From Paraoerskovia sediminicola (GTDB taxonomy: Bacteria; Actinomycetota; Actinomycetes; Actinomycetales; Cellulomonadaceae), in assembly GCF_030296575.1 (NCBI RefSeq), contig NZ_AP027729.1, positions 1,612,001-1,676,000 of the forward strand: a stretch of DNA of 64,000 nt. Direction: 5' to 3'. Under the pieces are notes generated by a model, which was given only the letters and a program-made list of their open reading frames with translations, was not told the origin of the DNA and searched no databases. Each line of letters starts with the position of its first letter. Position 1 is the stretch's first letter. Below, piece by piece: positions 28,987-38,535 of this stretch. Position numbers and translations under genes: made by a program.

Positions 28987-29871
28987 GTGACCACCAGCAT
29001 CACTGCACGCGAGATCAGCAGCCAGCCCGAGGTCTGGCGTCGCGGCATCGCCGACGCCGGCCAGCTCGGACGCCTCCTCGGCACCGACGGAGAGCGTCTG
29101 CTCGTCCTGGGCTGCGGGACGAGCGCGTTCGTCGCGGAGTCGCTCGCTGTCCTGCGCGAGCGCGCGGGCCTCGGCCTCACCGATGCCGCCTACGCCTCCG
29201 AATGGCTTCCCGGACGGGAGTACGACCGTGTCGTCGTCATCAGCCGGTCGGGGACCACGTCCGAGGTCATCGCAGCTCTCGAGCTCGTCGGTCCAGGCCC
29301 CGTGACCGCCGCGATCGTCGGCGTCCACGACTCCCCGATCGCTGCGCTCGTCGACGAGACGCTCGTGCTCGACTTCGCCGACGAGTCCTCCGTCGTCCAG
29401 ACCCGCTTCCCGACGACGGTCCTCGCGATGGCGCGTACCGCCTTCGGCGAGAATCTCGAGTCCGCGGTCGCCGAGGCCGCTGCGGTCCTCGACGTAGACC
29501 TGCCCGTCGCTGTCGGGGACTTCGACCATTTCGTGTACCTCGGCACCGGATGGACGCACGGGCTCGCACAGGAGGCGGCACTCAAGGTTCGCGAGGCCGC
29601 GCAGGCCTGGGCCGAGTCCTACCCGCTGCTCGACTACCGCCACGGCCCGATCGCTGTGGCCGGTGCGACCTCTCTGGTGACCGTCTTCGGTCCGGTGGAC
29701 CCCTCGCTCGTCGCCGACATCGAGAAGACCGGCGCGACCGTCCAGGTCAACGCACTCGACCCGCTCGTCCAGCTCGCCCAGGCGCAGCGCCTCGCGGTGG
29801 AGCTCGCGGAGTCTCGAGGTCTCACCCCCGATTCGCCTCGCCACCTCACCCGCTCCGTCGTCCTCAGCTGA
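28987..29871 (+). CDS. SIS-domain sugar-phosphate isomerase/deaminase (AgaS-like)
   Basis: A 294-residue protein with two SIS domains. LLVLGCGTSAFVAESLA (about residues 36-52) and VVVISRSGTTSEVIAALELV (about 82-100, core SRSGTTSEV) form the first phosphosugar-binding site. YLGTGWTHGLAQEAALKVREAA with SYPLLDYRHGPIA (core EAALKVREA and DYRHGP) forms the second. The organisation matches GlmS isomerase domains and AgaS-type proteins that convert galactosamine-6-phosphate to tagatose-6-phosphate. The GTG start is preceded by GAAGGG. It heads the operon that continues with the binding protein at 29899. Confidence 0.85.
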   Translation: MTTSITAREISSQPEVWRRGIADAGQLGRLLGTDGERLLVLGCGTSAFVAESLAVLRERAGLGLTDAAYASEWLPGREYDRVVVISRSGTTSEVIAALELVGPGPVTAAIVGVHDSPIAALVDETLVLDFADESSVVQTRFPTTVLAMARTAFGENLESAVAEAAAVLDVDLPVAVGDFDHFVYLGTGWTHGLAQEAALKVREAAQAWAESYPLLDYRHGPIAVAGATSLVTVFGPVDPSLVADIEKTGATVQVNALDPLVQLAQAQRLAVELAESRGLTPDSPRHLTRSVVLS

Positions 29872-29898
29872 CCGCACCACCTATCAAGGAGAATTCCG

Positions 29899-31227
29899 AT
29901 GCGATTCGGATCGTCGAAGAAGACCCAACTCCACGCCCGCGCGATCGTCGTTGCACTTGCCGCTACCGCCAGCCTTGCTGCCTGCTCGAGCGGGAGCTCG
30001 GAGGGTGCCACGACTCTCGACGAGAGCGAGGACGTCACCATCACCTTCTGGACCGGGCAGGCCGACGAGGCTCAGACCATCCTGGAGGGCCTGGCCGCCG
30101 ACTTCGAGGCGGAGAACCCGAACGTCACCATCGACATCTCGTCCGGCGCGCCGTCCACGGACGACCTCCTCCAGAAGTTGTCCGCGAGCTTCGCTGGCGG
30201 TACCTACCCCGATATCTCGTACGCCTACGGGTCGTGGGCCAGCGAGCTCGCCGACTCGGGTCGCACCCTGGACATCACCGACCAGGTCGCCGAGCCGGAC
30301 GTGAAGTGGGACGAGTTCTCCGAGGCGGCGCGCCAGACCGCGCAACCGACCGGTGAGGCGACGATCGGGTTCCCGGCCGTCGTCGACAACCTCGCGCTGA
30401 TGTACAACAAGACGGTCTTCGACGCTGCGGGCGTCGACTACCCGACGAACGACTGGACCTGGGACGACTTCCGGAAGGCGGCCAAGGAACTCACCGACCC
30501 GTCGACCAACACCTACGGTTACGCGTACTCGGTCTCCGGCACCGAGGAGACGACGTGGCAGTTCTGGCCGCACCTGTGGCAGAACGGTGGCGAGATCCTC
30601 TCCGAGGACGGCAAGACCGCGACCTTCGACTCGCAGTCCGGCGTCGACGCGCTGACCTTCCTCCAGGGGATGGCCGTCGACGACAAGAGCGTCTACCTCG
30701 ACCAGACCGACACCAAGTTCGGCGAGCTCTTCGCGAGCGACCGTGTCGGCATGATGACGTCCGGCCCGTGGCAGCTCTACGACCTGGGTGTGGCCGGGAC
30801 CGACTACGGCGTCGTGCAGCTCCCCGGTACGGATGGCGACCACCAGACGGTCTCCGGTCCGGACATCTGGACGCTGTTCGACCACAAGGACGCGAACCGT
30901 TCCTACTGGGCGTTCGAGTTCGCCGAGTGGCTGACGGCGGCCGAGCAGGACCTGAAGTGGAACGTCGCCTACGGCAACCTGCCGCTCCGCAGCAGCGAGA
31001 TCGACACCCCGGAGTTCAAGGAGCAGGTCGAGGCGCTCCCGGGTCTCGACATCATGGCCGCGAACGGTGAGAACGCGAAGAAGGCCCGTCCTACCGTCTC
31101 CGGCTACGTCAACCTCTCCGAGGCCATCGGTGGCGCGATCTCCGAAGTCCTCCAGGGGCAGGGCGACCCCCAGACCGCGCTGACCGACGCCGCTGACAAG
31201 GCCGACGAAGACCTCGCGGACAACTGA
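29899..31227 (+). CDS. sugar ABC transporter substrate-binding lipoprotein
   Basis: This 442-residue protein has a signal peptide with the lipobox LAACSS (Cys about residue 32) and an extracellular solute-binding family 1 fold (TITFWTGQADEAQTI; VDNLALMYNKTVFD; MTSGPWQLYDLG). It is anchored on the outer membrane face and delivers an oligosaccharide or amino-sugar glycoside to the permeases at 31340-33138. GGAGAATT upstream of the ATG is a good ribosome site. No ATPase gene is present in this operon, so a shared MsiK-like ATPase encoded elsewhere is likely. Confidence 0.92.
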   Translation: MRFGSSKKTQLHARAIVVALAATASLAACSSGSSEGATTLDESEDVTITFWTGQADEAQTILEGLAADFEAENPNVTIDISSGAPSTDDLLQKLSASFAGGTYPDISYAYGSWASELADSGRTLDITDQVAEPDVKWDEFSEAARQTAQPTGEATIGFPAVVDNLALMYNKTVFDAAGVDYPTNDWTWDDFRKAAKELTDPSTNTYGYAYSVSGTEETTWQFWPHLWQNGGEILSEDGKTATFDSQSGVDALTFLQGMAVDDKSVYLDQTDTKFGELFASDRVGMMTSGPWQLYDLGVAGTDYGVVQLPGTDGDHQTVSGPDIWTLFDHKDANRSYWAFEFAEWLTAAEQDLKWNVAYGNLPLRSSEIDTPEFKEQVEALPGLDIMAANGENAKKARPTVSGYVNLSEAIGGAISEVLQGQGDPQTALTDAADKADEDLADN

Positions 31228-31242
31228 GAATGACTACCAGGA

Positions 31243-31280
31243 CGGCCCCCTCCACCCGAGGGGCCGCCCCGGCGGGGCGG
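31243..31280 (+). promoter_or_regulatory. two adjacent small hairpins between binding-protein and permease genes
   Basis: CGGCCCC/GGGGCCG (31243-31266) and CCGCCCC/GGGGCGG (31264-31280) overlap slightly, so only one can form fully at a time. Such hairpins commonly stabilise the upstream mRNA end or reduce read-through, giving more binding protein than permease. Confidence 0.5.
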
Positions 31281-31339
31281 AGGCCTCGCCGGAGGCGCCT
31301 GTGTCCGCGACCCGCTCACCTCACGCGAAGGGCAGTGCG

Positions 31340-32263
31340 ATGACAACGACTTTCGCCATGAAGACCCAGGTCGCCCCGGCGAGACGCAGACGCAACGTGC
31401 GTCAGTCCGTCGAGGGCTGGACCTTCGTCTCGCCGGCGATGCTCCTGGTCCTCGGCCTGTCGATCTTCCCGGCGATCTGGGCGCTCGTGCTGTCGTTCCA
31501 GGAGTGGAACGGTTTCTCCGATCCCGTGAACGTCGGGCTCGACAACTACAAGGAGATGCTCACCGACGCCGACCTCGGCGCTGCGGTCACGCACACCATC
31601 GTGTACACGGCACTCTTCGTGCCGGCGTCGCTGCTCCTCGGCATGTTTCTGGCAACGCTGCTGAACCGGAAGATCGTCCTCGTAGGCGTCTACCGGACGG
31701 CCATCTTCCTCCCGTTCGTCGCCTCGGCTGCTGCGACCGGCATCTTGACGACCTACCTCTTCAACCCGCAGTTCGGCATGGTCAACAACGTGTTCCGCGT
31801 TCTCGGCCTCCCGCAGCAGGGCTGGCTGGAGGACCCGAACCAGGCCATGGTCGTCATCACGATCATGTCGCTGTGGGGGCAGGCCGCCTTCACGACCGTG
31901 ATCTACCTCGCCGCGCTGCAGGACGTCCCGCCGGAGCTGCTGGAGGCCTCGCGAATCGACGGTGCCAGCAAGTGGCAGAGCTTCTGGCACGTGACGGTCC
32001 CGCAGCTCGCCCCGGTCACGGTGTTCGTCGCCATCTGGCAGACGATCCAGGCGATCCAGCTCTTCGACCTCGTCTACACGACGACCCGCGGTGGGCCGCT
32101 CAACGCGACCGAGACGATCGTCTACTACCTGTGGAAGACGGCGTTCAAGGGACTCGAACTCGGCTATGCGTCCGCGATCGCCTATGGGCTGTTCGCCGTC
32201 ACGCTGCTGATCACGATCGGTGTCGTGGTCTACTCCCGACGATCTAAGGTGAGTGCTTTCTGA
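31340..32263 (+). CDS. sugar ABC transporter permease (MalF/UgpA type)
   Basis: This 307-residue membrane protein has six hydrophobic segments. The EAA loop is visible in the cytoplasmic stretch EASRIDGASKWQSFWHVTVPQL (core EASRIDGASKWQSFWHVTVP), which contacts the ATPase. The N-terminal 30 residues are basic. Its stop overlaps the start of the partner permease by one base, so both are made in equal amounts and form the channel together. Confidence 0.92.
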   Translation: MTTTFAMKTQVAPARRRRNVRQSVEGWTFVSPAMLLVLGLSIFPAIWALVLSFQEWNGFSDPVNVGLDNYKEMLTDADLGAAVTHTIVYTALFVPASLLLGMFLATLLNRKIVLVGVYRTAIFLPFVASAAATGILTTYLFNPQFGMVNNVFRVLGLPQQGWLEDPNQAMVVITIMSLWGQAAFTTVIYLAALQDVPPELLEASRIDGASKWQSFWHVTVPQLAPVTVFVAIWQTIQAIQLFDLVYTTTRGGPLNATETIVYYLWKTAFKGLELGYASAIAYGLFAVTLLITIGVVVYSRRSKVSAF

Positions 32264-33138
32264 TGGCGTTGCTGACCGAGACCCAAGCGCCGACGACCGG
32301 TTCCATCGTCGATCCGCGTCGTACGAAGAAGACCGGACGGTGGATCCACCTCCTGCTCGCTCCGGTTGCGGTGCTCTTCGCGATCCCGTTCGTGCAGATG
32401 TTCCTCACTGCGCTCACCCCGGCGTCGCAGATCAACAAGTTCCCACCACGGTTCTTCCCGGAGACTCTGACGCTCTCGGGCTTCTCCAAGCTCTTCGCCG
32501 AGTCCGACATCCTGAACTGGCTGGGCAACACGATCATGGTCTCCGCCGTGGCGGTCGCTGGTCACCTCGTACTGTGCTCGCTGGCCGGCTACGGATTCGC
32601 CCGGTTGAAGTTCCCCGGCAAGAACATCGGCTTCTTGGCGATCGTCGCGACGATCATGATCCCGACCCAGCTCCTCATGGTGCCGACCTACATCCTCTTC
32701 TCCAGGATCGGCCTGATCGACACCCTTGGTGCCGCCATGGTTCCGTGGCTCGCGTCGGCGTTCGGAATCTTCCTCATGCGCCAGTTCTTCCTCGGCCTGC
32801 CCTCCGAGCTCGAGGAGGCGGCGCTGATCGATGGCTGTACGCGCCTCCAAGTCTTCTTCAAGATCATCCTGCCGCTGGCCAAACCTGCGCTGGCGACCCT
32901 CGCGATCTTCACGCTCCTGTCCTCGTGGAACGACCTCGTCTGGCCGCTCATCGCGATCAACGACACCTCGGCATTCACACTGCAGCTGGGCATCACCAAC
33001 TTTGCGGGAGCACGACGTACGGATTGGTCGCTGCTCATGGCAGCAAACGTGGTCTCCACCCTGCCGTTGATCGTGTTCTTCCTCTTCGCGCAGAAGCAGT
33101 TCATTGCGACGATGTCCTTCTCCGGACTGAAGGGCTGA
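32263..33138 (+). CDS. sugar ABC transporter permease (MalG/UgpE type)
   Basis: This 291-residue partner permease has six membrane segments. Its EAA motif reads EEAALIDGCTRLQVFFKIILP. The N-terminus (ALTPASQINKFPPRFFPETLTL) has the Pro-rich periplasmic region seen in the MalG group, and the C-terminus ends QKQFIATMSFSGLKG, the usual end for this family. The next gene starts three bases after the stop. Confidence 0.92.
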   Translation: MALLTETQAPTTGSIVDPRRTKKTGRWIHLLLAPVAVLFAIPFVQMFLTALTPASQINKFPPRFFPETLTLSGFSKLFAESDILNWLGNTIMVSAVAVAGHLVLCSLAGYGFARLKFPGKNIGFLAIVATIMIPTQLLMVPTYILFSRIGLIDTLGAAMVPWLASAFGIFLMRQFFLGLPSELEEAALIDGCTRLQVFFKIILPLAKPALATLAIFTLLSSWNDLVWPLIAINDTSAFTLQLGITNFAGARRTDWSLLMAANVVSTLPLIVFFLFAQKQFIATMSFSGLKG

Positions 33139-33140
33139 CC

Positions 33141-34121
33141 GTGAGCATGACTTCTACCGCTAGCCCGGCAAAGGTTCTGGTCGTCGGGGACGCCAACGCG
33201 GACCTGATCCTGCGGGGCGACGTCGTCCCGCAGTTCGGGCAGGCCGAGAAGCTGGTCGACTCGGGGGACCTGGTCCTGGGCGGCAGCGCGAGCATCATGG
33301 CGTGCGGACTGGCGCGGTTGGGGATCCCGACGGCGCTGGTCGCTCGCGTGGGGGAAGACGTCTTCGGGCGGTTCGTCCTTGCCGAGCTGCGCGCTGCGGG
33401 TGTCGACGTCAGCCGGGTCGAGGTCGATCCACAGACCCCGTCGGGGCTCTCGGTGATCCTCTCGACCCCCGAGGATCGGGCGATCCTCACGATCCCCGGG
33501 ACGATCCCCACGTTGACCGCAGACGCCGTCCGTGCTGCGTTCGCGGACGTCGACCCCGCGCACGTCCATGTGGCGTCCTACTTCTTGCAGCCCACCTTGG
33601 CGGCCGACCTCCCGTCGATCCTCGCAGGCGTCCGCGCGGCGGGAGCGACCGTCAGCCTCGACACGAACTGGGACCCGGCGGAGCGTTGGGACGGTGTCGC
33701 TGACCTCCTCCCGCACGTGGACCATCTGCTGCCCAACCTGGAGGAGCTGAGGGCGATCGGCGGACGCGTCCTCGCGGAACCCGGTGGTGAGGACTGCGAC
33801 ATCGCCGCGGCGATCGCGGCGCACGGGCCGTGCGTGGTCGTCAAGGCGGGGGCGGATGGCGGTTGGTCGGTCGACTCCGCCGGAACCAGGTCGGATGCAC
33901 CGGGGCTCGCGGTGGACGTCGTCGATACGACAGGCGCCGGTGACAGCTTCGACGCCGGCTACCTCGCCGCGTTCGCCCGTGGCATCGAGGACGAGAGAGA
34001 GCGCCTGCGCTGGGCGACGGCGGCCGGTTCGCTGTCGACACGTGGCTCGGGTGGCACGGGCCGTCAGGCGACCGCCGACGAGATCGACGCTGCGCTCTCG
34101 ACCCGGGGAGTGGCACGGTGA
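33141..34121 (+). CDS. PfkB-family carbohydrate kinase (ribokinase-like)
   Basis: This 326-residue sugar kinase has the N-terminal VVGDANADLIL and LGGSASIMACGLARLG (first PfkB signature). The second PfkB signature, DTTGAGDSFDAGYLAAF, carries the catalytic Asp in GAGDSF. The GTG at 33141 (GAAGGG upstream) is preferred; an ATG at 33147 is possible. It overlaps the next kinase gene by four bases. Two kinases in a row suggest successive phosphorylations of one sugar, as in the tagatose route. Confidence 0.88.
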   Translation: MSMTSTASPAKVLVVGDANADLILRGDVVPQFGQAEKLVDSGDLVLGGSASIMACGLARLGIPTALVARVGEDVFGRFVLAELRAAGVDVSRVEVDPQTPSGLSVILSTPEDRAILTIPGTIPTLTADAVRAAFADVDPAHVHVASYFLQPTLAADLPSILAGVRAAGATVSLDTNWDPAERWDGVADLLPHVDHLLPNLEELRAIGGRVLAEPGGEDCDIAAAIAAHGPCVVVKAGADGGWSVDSAGTRSDAPGLAVDVVDTTGAGDSFDAGYLAAFARGIEDERERLRWATAAGSLSTRGSGGTGRQATADEIDAALSTRGVAR

Positions 34122-35071
34122 TCCTGACCGTGGCGCTCAGTCCGTCGCTGGACGTGACGTACGTCGTCGACGCGCTGTCGGGGATCCAGCGACCGCTGGA
34201 CGTCCGCCGTGCCGCAGGAGGCAAGGCCCTGAACGCCGCCAGGGCGGCCGCGACGATGGGCGCCTCGGTGGCAGCGGTCGCGGTGCTCGCGGGCCCGACG
34301 GGTGCGGAGGTCGCTGCGGGCGCGCGCTCCGCCGGAGTCGAGCTCACCGAGGTTCCGGGCGTCGTAGCCACCCGTACCTGTATCTCGATCCTCGCCCGGG
34401 ACACGGGAGACCTCACCGAGATCTACGAGGAGCCGACGCCGGTCCCGCGTCAGGCCTTCGAGACGGTCCTGCACGAGCTGGCCTCGGCCGCGGACCGTGG
34501 CACCGGGTGGTGCATGATCTCCGGCGGGCTGCCGACATCGCTCGGCACCGACGCCCTTGCTCGTGTTCTGGAGAGACTCCGCGCGGTCGGTGTCCGCGCG
34601 GCCGTCGACAGTCACGGCCCGGCGCTCGCGGCCGCCATGTCCCAGCGACCCGACCTCGTGAAGGTCAATCGCTCCGAGGCTGCCGAGCTGCTGGGAGTCG
34701 ACGCGGACGGGGACCTCCTGGCCATGGTGCGGGGGCTCGTCGCCCTGACGGACGGCGTCGTCGTCGTCACGGACGGTGTGGACGGGGCTGTGGCCGCCGC
34801 CGGAGGCGAGGCCTATCGGGCGTCGTTGCGTGGGCCGATCGGGTCGTTCCCGGTGGGTAGCGGCGACACGTTCCTCGGCGGCCTCGTGACCGGACTCGAC
34901 CGGGGAGAGTCCCTTCCGGACGCGTTGCGCCGTGCGACGGCGTTCGCGACGGCGAACGCCCTCGTCCCGGGGACGGCGGCCTTCGACGTCTCGACCGCCG
35001 AAGAGCTGATGCGCGAGGTCGAGATCACGCTGCTGGCCCTCCCTACCCCGGCTCGGTCCTTGGGCCAATAG
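34118..35071 (+). CDS. hexose-phosphate kinase, 1-phosphofructokinase/tagatose-6-phosphate kinase type
   Basis: This 317-residue PfkB-family enzyme starts MILTVALSPSLDVTYVVD, the characteristic opening of the FruK/LacC subgroup that phosphorylates fructose-1-phosphate or tagatose-6-phosphate. RRAAGGKALNAARAAATMGA (core AGGKALNAARA) and VGSGDTFLGGL give the substrate and catalytic sites. The subgroup normally makes the substrate of a class II aldolase, and such an aldolase lies at 26790, so the two enzymes are probably consecutive steps. It is the last gene of the operon. Confidence 0.87.
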   Translation: MILTVALSPSLDVTYVVDALSGIQRPLDVRRAAGGKALNAARAAATMGASVAAVAVLAGPTGAEVAAGARSAGVELTEVPGVVATRTCISILARDTGDLTEIYEEPTPVPRQAFETVLHELASAADRGTGWCMISGGLPTSLGTDALARVLERLRAVGVRAAVDSHGPALAAAMSQRPDLVKVNRSEAAELLGVDADGDLLAMVRGLVALTDGVVVVTDGVDGAVAAAGGEAYRASLRGPIGSFPVGSGDTFLGGLVTGLDRGESLPDALRRATAFATANALVPGTAAFDVSTAEELMREVEITLLALPTPARSLGQ

Positions 35072-35100
35072 GAGCGCAGCGGTCGACCGTGCAGTGCGCG

Positions 35101-35120
35101 GCGATCGAATTCTCGATCGC
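35101..35120. terminator. possible bidirectional terminator between convergent genes
   Basis: A perfect 8-bp stem, GCGATCGA/TCGATCGC, with an ATTC loop lies between the kinase stop and the end of the CBS-domain gene, followed by TCTGTG. It is short and AT-poor, so the call is tentative. Confidence 0.4.
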
Positions 35121-35137
35121 TCTGTGACGGCGTCCGC

Positions 35138-36462
35138 TCAGCGACGTGAGCCGCCCCCGCCTCGGCCCCCGAAGCCCCGCTGTGTACCGCGACCCGGAGC
35201 ACCCGGCGCTTGCCGACCTCGCGGACCTCGATGCGTGCGTCCTCCGACGCCTCGACGACGTCCCCGACCTTCGCCAACCGGCTCAGCCGCGCGACGACGA
35301 ACCCGCCGACCGTCTCGTACGGGCCTTCCGGCAGCTCTACGCCGCACCGCTCGGCGAACTCCTCGATGGTGATCCGCGCGTCGACGAGGGTGACGCCCGG
35401 GCCCTCGCCCGTCGCGGACTCCTCCTCGGCCGGGTCGTACTCGTCGCGGATCTCGCCGACGAGCTCCTCGACGAGGTCCTCCAGCGTCACGATGCCGTCG
35501 GTCCCGCCGTACTCGTCGAGGACCACGGCGATGTGGACGCCGGCGCGCCGGAGCAGGGTGATGGACGGGATGGCGCCGTTCGTCCCCGGGAGGAACAGGA
35601 CCTCACGCATGACGTCGGCCACGGTCGCTTCCGGGCCGGCACCGTCCGGCGACGTGACGGCCTCGAGAAGGTCGCGCACGTGCACGAACCCGAGGACGTC
35701 GTCGAAGCTCTCGCCGATCACCGGGTAGCGGGACCAGGGGCGCTCGCGGACCGCCTCGACGGCCTGGGCCACAGTGCGGTCCGCGTCGACGAACGAGACC
35801 TCCCCGCGCGGGCGCATGACCTCGGTCAGGCTCCGGCTCCCGGCCTCGAGCACGTCGGCCATGATCTTGCGCTCGTCCTCCGGGAGGGTCTGGTGGCCCA
35901 GGACGACGTCGCGCACCTCCTCGTCCGTCATCGCCTCCTCGGTGGCGCGCGGGTCGCCGCCGAGCAGCCGGACGACGGCGTTCGTCGAGCGGGACAGCAG
36001 CCAGATGACGGGACGGACGAGGGTCGCGAAGCGGTCGAGCGGCGGCGCGACGATCAGGGAGACCGCCGTCGACCGCTGGAGCGCCAGCCGTTTCGGGACC
36101 AGCTCGCCGAGCACCAGCGACAGGTAGGCGACGAACAGGGTGAGGCCGATCAGCGCCGTGGAGTCCGCCGCCGCGGCCGAGAGGCCGAGGTTCTCGAGCC
36201 ACGGCGCCACGACAGGTGCGAGCGCGGCAGCGCCGTAGGCGGCCGAGAAGAAGCCCGCGACCGTGACGCCGATCTGCACCGCGGCGAGGAACCGGTTGGG
36301 GTCGCGCGCCACGGCGGCGACCCGCGCGCCGCGCGCGCTGCGCTGCTCGAGGCCGCGGAGCTGGCTCTCGCGCAGGGAGATGAGGGCGATCTCGGTGCCG
36401 GCGAAGATGCCGCCGACCACGATGAACACGAGGACGAGTCCGAGGCTGGCCCAGGCGCTCAT
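35138..36462 (-). CDS. CNNM/CorC (hemolysin C-like) protein with tandem CBS domains (frame break near 3' end)
   Basis: The protein has an N-terminal CNNM (DUF21) membrane domain with about four helices (LVFIVVGGIFAGTEIALISLRES; LGELVPKRLALQRS). Two CBS domains follow (MRPRGEVSFVDADRTVAQAV; VIGESFDDVLGFVHVRDLL), then a CorC_HlyC domain (VLDEYGGTDGIVTLEDLVEELVGEI, core EYGGTDGIVTLEDL). Such proteins are thought to export or sense divalent cations. As written the frame continues to 34813, antisense to the kinase gene. One extra G in the run at 35175-35178 ends it at 35138 with GRGGGGSRR, a common tail, giving 441 residues. The start is the ATG giving MSAWASLG. Confidence 0.85.
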
Positions 36463-36654
36463 CGGTTCGTGGCCGGGTGCTGGGTCACGGCGTGCGTCAG
36501 CGGGAGCGCCGGGAGTGTCGTGCTGGGGCGGGCCGAGGCGGCGTGAGCCGGGTCGGCCGTCGGATGATCGGAGTCGTTCACCGGGCAATTTTCTGAGGTC
36601 GGGTGCTGGTTGGCAAGTTCGGTACGTCGCTGTAGCCGCACAGGCTTGTGGTGG

Positions 36655-37563
36655 TCAGTCGAGGGTGGAACCCACGAGCCGCGAGCGAGCCTCGACGACG
36701 TCGATCGGCGGAGCGACGGAGGTGGTCTCGGCGGTGCCCGTGATGTCGCTCCACGTGGGGGTCCCGGCGATGCGGAACTGCCCGGTCCAGGTCGTGGAGA
36801 GGCTGATGGTCCGCCGGCCGACGTCCGAGTAGGAGTGCGTGACCGTCTGGTCCGGGTATGGCGCCCCCGGGTCGGTCGTGACGACGGGTGCGGAGCCGTC
36901 TCCGAAGTCGAACGCGAACTCGGACGACTCGGCACGCACTTCGACGGGGACCCCGAGCAGGGAGATGTCGAAGGTCTGCGCTGTCGCGTCGGCGGATTCG
37001 GTGTAGGCGATCGTGTCGAAGTGCACGAGGGTCCACCCCGACGGCGGCTGCACCGTCATCGTCGGCGGGGTGATCGGCAGGGCCCGGAACTCGCGCTCCA
37101 TCTCGGGGGCGAGGTCAGCGGCGGTCAGGCACCTACCGGCTCGCACGGGTGTCCAGGGTCCCCATGGATGGTCGACGCTCTCGCGGCTGCGGGTGAAGAG
37201 CGGGTCGCGGGCGAGCTCGTCGATCGCACACTCGGGGGCCCCGCCCTCGCTCTCGCGCGTGACGTCGCAGTCGTCGCGCAGGTGCGAGGTGGTGTCGAGC
37301 GGGGAGCACAGGGCCTCAGGCACTCGACGAAAGTCCGTGAGGGTCGGACTTTGAGGTTCACTTCTGGTTGCTTGCCCACGTCGCGCCGGCACCTTGTACT
37401 CCATCGACATCTGGCTTCCTGAAGCCGTTCCGAAGAGGGAGCGATCACGGTGTTCATCGGCCGCGGCGTTGGTGGCCGTGACACCGGTCACCCAGGTGAG
37501 GATGAGCGAGGTAGTCACAACCACGACTAGTGCCGCGCGTGTCGAACTAGCCATGCTCGTCAT
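36655..37563 (-). CDS. secreted PKD-domain protein, copy 1
   Basis: This 302-residue protein has an N-terminal hydrophobic signal (AALVVVVTTSLILTWVTG) and a C-terminal PKD-like beta sandwich, FAFDFGDGSAPVVTTDPGAP then DQTVTHSYSDVGRRTISLS. Between them are CLTAADLAPEMEREF and a conserved Cys-rich middle, shared with copy 2 at 40870-41727. PKD domains mediate protein or carbohydrate contacts at the cell surface; the actual function is unknown. The first ATG (37563) and a second at 37554 both lie inside the end of the upstream DUF6318 gene, so the two genes overlap and are coupled. Confidence 0.75.
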   Translation of the reverse strand: MTSMASSTRAALVVVVTTSLILTWVTGVTATNAAADEHRDRSLFGTASGSQMSMEYKVPARRGQATRSEPQSPTLTDFRRVPEALCSPLDTTSHLRDDCDVTRESEGGAPECAIDELARDPLFTRSRESVDHPWGPWTPVRAGRCLTAADLAPEMEREFRALPITPPTMTVQPPSGWTLVHFDTIAYTESADATAQTFDISLLGVPVEVRAESSEFAFDFGDGSAPVVTTDPGAPYPDQTVTHSYSDVGRRTISLSTTWTGQFRIAGTPTWSDITGTAETTSVAPPIDVVEARSRLVGSTLD

Positions 37564-38259
37564 CGACGTCTGCTCCGACAGCAAGCACACGCCATCGATC
37601 GCCAGTGTGGAGTGTGTCGACTTGTAGGTAGCCCGCTGACGAGGGGTCTCTTTCATAGGGGCGCCAGCACGAGAGCCTTCAATCGAAACGGCCTGCACGT
37701 ATCTGGCCGTTACGGGGTAGCCGCCGATTAGCGTGTCTTGCTCGTGAACCTGGATGTCGGAGAGCGCCAGCCCGCCTCCTACGAAGGAGTTTCCGGCAGT
37801 CCTGATCTCCTTGGCGTCGTCAACCACCTCGACGCAGAAGTCACACGTCTCGGTGAAGCTCATCGCGTCCCATTCCGCGGTGTCTCCCGTCGCCATGACG
37901 TAGGGGTACAGGGCAAGGAAGTAGACGGCGGCGGCTTCGGCGCCGCGTTCGTCGGCGAAGTCCATCGCAGCGGGACGTTCGGGTCTCGCCGGGTCGTCAT
38001 CGGATTCTGTGGTCGGCTCGGGTGTGGGGGTGCGTGTCGGCTCTGGCGTTGGCTCCGGGGTGCTTGTCGCCTCTGCGGTCGGCGTCGCCGGGAGTTCAGT
38101 ACCGGGTGATGCTGCACCAGCATCTGCCCCCACGTCACCGTCGCCGCACGCAGCGAGCCCGACCACCACAGCGCACGCAACTGCCCAGGCCGCGCTGCGC
38201 CGTCCGACACCCGGACCGGGGTCACGATCCCCCTGCCGCACGCTCGACGAACTGTTCAC
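37547..38259 (-). CDS. DUF6318-type lipoprotein (one frame break near the 3' end)
   Basis: A GTG start (AGGGGGA upstream) is followed by a lipoprotein signal, AVACAVVVGLAACGDGD. A Pro/Thr/Glu-rich spacer comes next, then a DUF6318-like domain: AAAVYFLALYPYVMATGDTAEWDAMS, CDFCVEVVDDAKE, and IGGYPVTARYVQAVSI. As written there is no stop before the PKD gene. Adding one base near 37593 turns the end into DWRVLAVGADVDDEHG and a TAG at 37547, aligning with the end of the truncated paralogue at 41713-41905 (DSWRVIAVGNAEDR). The corrected length is 237 residues. Probably on the outer membrane face; function unknown. Confidence 0.7.
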
Positions 38260-38535
38260 CGATTTCCCCCTGACGTGGTGAGCAGCCTCGACCGTAGCGA
38301 AACCCGCTCGCCGGTGGGGTGGGCGCCGCAAACCTGTGGACGGAGGCCCGAGGCATGACCCGTCTTGGCCGCGAGTGGTCAGAGATCCGCCGCCCGGCGT
38401 TCTGGCCCGGCGATCGCGCAACTCTGGAAACGCCGCACGAATCCGGACCCCGGATGCATCACACGCGACCTGAGCCCCCTCTCTCCCGGTGACGCCGCCG
38501 TCCGGCAGCGCCTCGCGCGTCATCCAGGAGCTCCC
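38260..38535. other. divergent intergenic region before the peroxidase
   Basis: This 276-base gap lies between the leftward lipoprotein gene and the rightward peroxidase. AGGAG at 38525-38529 sits seven bases before the peroxidase ATG. No other clear signal is visible. Confidence 0.4.

Noticed and set aside
34813-35137. C-terminal extension of the CorC-like protein
   Set aside because: It is antisense to the kinase gene and has no domain. A one-base loss at 35175 explains it.
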